The position numbers and the translations under genes are program-made. Positions 25,148 to 27,088 of a stretch of 27,088 nucleotides of DNA are shown here, in pieces. Below the pieces are notes generated by a model. The model was not told where the DNA came from and made no database searches. It saw nothing but the letters and a program-made list of their open reading frames with translations. The stretch is from the NCBI GenBank assembly GCA_900543275.1, contig UQQL01000020.1, positions 1 through 27,088 on the forward strand. The letters run 5' to 3'. The DNA is from an uncultured Collinsella sp. (GTDB lineage Bacteria > Actinomycetota > Coriobacteriia > Coriobacteriales > Coriobacteriaceae). Numbering within the stretch: position 1 is the first letter of the stretch; the number at the start of each line of letters is the position of its first letter.

Positions 25148-26068
25148 GTGGCAACTCAGAAATTCACCGGCGTTATCCCTCCCGTCGTTGTTCCCGATAC
25201 CGAAGATCACCAGCTCGATGTTGCCTCCTTTGAGCGCAGCATCAACCGCATGATCGATGCCGGCGTCGATGGCCTGTTCTTCTTGGGCTCTTCGGGTGAG
25301 GTCGTTTTCTCCACCGACGAGCGTCGTCGCCAGATCATCGCCGAGGCCGTCCGCATCGTCGACCACCGCGTGCCTGTTCTGGTCGGCATCATCGATACCG
25401 AGACCGAGCGCATGATTGAGCACGGCAAGGTCGCTCAGGAGCTGGGCGCCGATGCCCTCGTCGCCACCTGCCCGTTCTATGCCCTGCAGGGCATGACCGA
25501 GGTCGAGGAGCACTTCCGCATCCTGCACGAGGAGCTTGACCTGCCCATCTTTGCCTATGACATTCCCGTCTGCGTTCACACCAAGCTCCCCTGGAAGCTC
25601 CTTGCCAAGCTCGGCGCCGAGGGCGTCCTTGCTGGCGTCAAGGATTCCTCGGGTGATGACATCTCGTTCCGCTACCTCGTTCAGGAGAACGAGAAGAATG
25701 GCCATCCGATGAGCATCCTCACCGGTCACGAGGTCGTTGTCGACGGCGCTTACCTCGGTGGCGCCGACGGCTCTGTCCCGGGCCTTGCCAACGTTGAGCC
25801 CGAGGGCTACGTGCGCCAGTGGAAGGCCGCTCAGGCCGGCGACTGGGCTACCGTCAAGGCCGAGCAGGATCGCCTCAATGAGATTTCGCACATCTGGGAC
25901 GTCACCTCGGGCGTCCAGGGCTATGCCGGTGGCGTCGGCGCCTTCAAGACCGCTATGAACCTCATGGGTATCTTCGACAGCCCGACCATGCCGCGCCCGG
26001 TGAAGGCCATGACCGGCGAGAACGTCGAGGCGATTAGGAAGGTCCTCCAGGACAACGGTCTCCTGTAA
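25148..26068 (+). CDS. DHDPS/N-acetylneuraminate-lyase-family aldolase
   Basis: Class I aldolase of the TIM-barrel DHDPS/NAL family. The 306-residue product has GSSGE (47-51), the catalytic Tyr in FAYDIP (Y137) and the Schiff-base Lys in GVKDSSGD (K165); Tyr and Lys fall at the same numbers as in E. coli NanA, and KxxSGD also matches. It lacks the substrate Arg of dihydrodipicolinate synthase (DIPVCVHTK instead of a GRTG-like motif), so it is not DapA. In E. coli NanA, the sialic-acid tail is held by Asp191-Glu192; the aligned residues here are E195-V196 (TGHEV). Context (importer, esterase, ROK kinase) makes cleavage of a sialic acid to ManNAc and pyruvate the leading guess, but another 2-keto sugar acid is possible. 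Start GTG 25148 follows AAGGAG (25136-25141) by six bases. Codon bias suggests high expression. Confidence 0.88.
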   Translation: MATQKFTGVIPPVVVPDTEDHQLDVASFERSINRMIDAGVDGLFFLGSSGEVVFSTDERRRQIIAEAVRIVDHRVPVLVGIIDTETERMIEHGKVAQELGADALVATCPFYALQGMTEVEEHFRILHEELDLPIFAYDIPVCVHTKLPWKLLAKLGAEGVLAGVKDSSGDDISFRYLVQENEKNGHPMSILTGHEVVVDGAYLGGADGSVPGLANVEPEGYVRQWKAAQAGDWATVKAEQDRLNEISHIWDVTSGVQGYAGGVGAFKTAMNLMGIFDSPTMPRPVKAMTGENVEAIRKVLQDNGLL

Positions 26069-26089
26069 AGCTTCCCCAGGCACCCGACC

Positions 26090-26149
26090 TCGCCGTTCAA
26101 CCGTGTGGCCATGCCCCATTAGGTCAATGGCCACACGGTTTCTCGGCGA
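26090..26149 (+). other. Long two-part hairpin between aldolase and kinase genes
   Basis: AACCGTGTGGCCAT (26099-26112) pairs perfectly with ATGGCCACACGGTT (26127-26140). An outer TCGCCG (26090-26095) pairs with CGGCGA (26144-26149) across a symmetric 3-by-3 internal loop. That gives 20 base pairs around a 14-base loop, with no T-tract. It may protect the aldolase message end or partly stop transcription. Confidence 0.7.
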
Positions 26150-26174
26150 TCTCAGACACCTGGAAAACCTTTAC

Positions 26175-26203
26175 TGCGCTGTGACGGCTAGCCTGACGGC
26201 GCA
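26175..26203 (+). terminator. Second hairpin before the kinase gene, possible weak terminator
   Basis: TGCGCTGT (26175-26182) pairs with ACGGCGCA (26196-26203) with one G-T pair; the loop contains GGCTAGCC. A T-rich stretch ending in GTTTTTAT follows, overlapping the region just before the kinase ribosome site. It could terminate or attenuate; evidence is weak. Confidence 0.35.
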
Positions 26204-26240
26204 TTTCCTGTAGTTGTTTTTATCTCCGAAGGAGAGCGAC

Positions 26241-27088
26241 ATGGAGAACAAGTACGTCTGCTCTGTCGATATCGGCGGAACTAAAATTGCGACTGCCATC
26301 ATGGAGTACCCGGCTGATGGCAGCGTGCCCCATCCGGTCTTTGAAGCCGAGGTTCCCACCGAGGCCCAAGAAGGCGGCGAGGCAGTTTTCCAGCGCATCG
26401 AGGCGTCTATTAAGGCCGCCATCGAAGCGAACCCCGATGTCGAGGTTCTTGGTGTCGGCATTGGCGCCGCAGGCGTCGTCGACCCCAAGACGGGCGCCAT
26501 CGCGTATGCCAACGAGATTATGCCCGGCTGGTCTGGCGTTCAGTTGGGGCCGCGTCTGCGCGAGGACCTTGGTCTTCCCGTTGCCGTTGTGGGCGACGTG
26601 CAGGCTCATGCTCTGGGCGAGGCCCACTGGGGCGTCGGCAAGGGCAAGTTCTCCGTCTTGTGCCTGGGAATCGGTACGGGCATCGGCGGCGCATATGTCG
26701 AGAACGGCCGCGTGATGCAGGGCTTCCATGGTGCTGCCGGTCATATGGGCCACATCGAGTGCTCGGCTGCCGCCGGCATTCCCTGCGCCTGCGGGCGTTC
26801 CGGCCATCTTGAGTCTGTTGCTTCGGGCACTTCCATTGGTCGTATGTACGATGAGCGCTTTGGCCGCGTCGACCCCAGCCGTCCTTCGGTCGGTCGCGAT
26901 GTGAACGACCTGTGCCGCGCGGGCGACGCAAAGGCGACCGAGGTCATCCATGACGCCGGCTTTGCGCTGGGCGCCAGCTTGGGCTCGCTTGCCAACATTC
27001 TGGATCCAGAGGTCATCGTGCTTTCGGGCGGCGTAATTCATCAGGGTCCCGATTGGCGTTCGCAGACGTGGAAGGATTCGGTGCACGA
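26241..27088 (+). CDS. ROK-family sugar kinase, partial (3' end beyond window)
   Basis: Cytoplasmic ATP-dependent kinase; by context an N-acetylmannosamine (NanK-like) or other amino-sugar kinase acting on the aldolase product. 282 residues are visible and the frame runs off the right edge. N-terminal phosphate loop VDIGGTK (9-15), catalytic D119 in GDVQAHALGE, GIGTGIGGAYV (143-153), and the ROK zinc site: H168/H171 of GHMGH, then C182 and C184 of CACGRSGHLE. The usual third Cys of CxCGxxGCxE is His (H189), a variant I associate with actinobacterial ROK proteins. The usual NDVNA is GDVQA. ATG 26241 follows AAGGAG (26229-26234) by six bases. It has no N-terminal DNA-binding domain, so it is an enzyme, not a ROK repressor. 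It is separated from the aldolase gene by two hairpins, so it may be transcribed at a lower level. Confidence 0.9.
   Translation, partial: MENKYVCSVDIGGTKIATAIMEYPADGSVPHPVFEAEVPTEAQEGGEAVFQRIEASIKAAIEANPDVEVLGVGIGAAGVVDPKTGAIAYANEIMPGWSGVQLGPRLREDLGLPVAVVGDVQAHALGEAHWGVGKGKFSVLCLGIGTGIGGAYVENGRVMQGFHGAAGHMGHIECSAAAGIPCACGRSGHLESVASGTSIGRMYDERFGRVDPSRPSVGRDVNDLCRAGDAKATEVIHDAGFALGASLGSLANILDPEVIVLSGGVIHQGPDWRSQTWKDSVH

Noticed and set aside
25148..26068. Dihydrodipicolinate synthase (dapA)
   Set aside because: The DapA substrate-binding Arg motif is missing and the gene sits in a sugar-acid operon, although the protein belongs to the same superfamily.
25076..26134. 352-codon minus-strand open frame over the aldolase gene
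   Set aside because: The + frame has the catalytic Tyr, Lys and GSSGE; the minus frame is a codon-bias artefact.
26220..27086. Minus-strand open frame at the right edge
   Set aside because: The + strand here encodes a clear ROK kinase that runs off the window, with AAGGAG before its ATG; the minus frame has no family features.

Overview
The window reads as a chromosomal segment of a high-GC (about 60 %) Gram-positive bacterium, most likely a Collinsella-like member of the Coriobacteriia. That placement is inferred from GC content, a Tat-exported substrate-binding lipoprotein, an LtaS-type enzyme and the overall gene mix; no rRNA or other marker here proves it. Fifteen protein genes are supported, the last one cut by the window end. 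I saw no tRNA, rRNA, CRISPR array, insertion sequence or prophage.

Left part (1-17237), housekeeping. A strong terminator of an upstream gene is followed by coaE, an overlapping lytic transglycosylase gene and uvrB, all on +. They converge on a bidirectional terminator with a minus-strand block: an Mrp/NBP35 Fe-S ATPase, an HI0933/YhiN-family flavoprotein and a second FAD-dependent dehydrogenase, preceded by an LTA-synthase-type sulfatase gene. uvrA is divergent from the LTA-synthase gene. Then comes a tight + operon ybaK-murJ-uvrC. All three nucleotide excision repair genes (uvrB, uvrA, uvrC) thus lie within 16 kb but in three transcription units. A LexA-like box sits upstream of uvrA.

Right part (17238-27088), a catabolic operon. 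After a 365-base leader with a perfect 9-bp dyad come a Tat/lipobox family-5 solute-binding protein, a DppB-type permease, a DppC-type permease fused to a DppD-type ATPase, and a DppF-type ATPase. These are followed by a CE7 (acetylxylan/cephalosporin-C type) esterase, a degenerate catalytically dead-looking CE7 paralogue, a DHDPS/N-acetylneuraminate-lyase-family aldolase and a ROK sugar kinase. The four-gene transporter layout with one permease-ATPase fusion resembles the sialic acid ABC importers of the SatABCD type. With esterase, lyase and kinase, the simplest reading is uptake of an (O-acetylated) sialic acid or similar 2-keto sugar acid, deacetylation, aldol cleavage and phosphorylation of the released amino sugar. 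The lyase lacks part of the classical sialic-acid contact set, so the true substrate is open. No regulator, sialidase, epimerase (NanE) or NagA/NagB is visible before the window ends.

The most interesting item is the adjacent, overlapping pair of live and dead CE7 esterases inside this operon. The operon is also divided by strong hairpins that lack T-tracts, suggesting staged expression of transporter versus catabolic genes.
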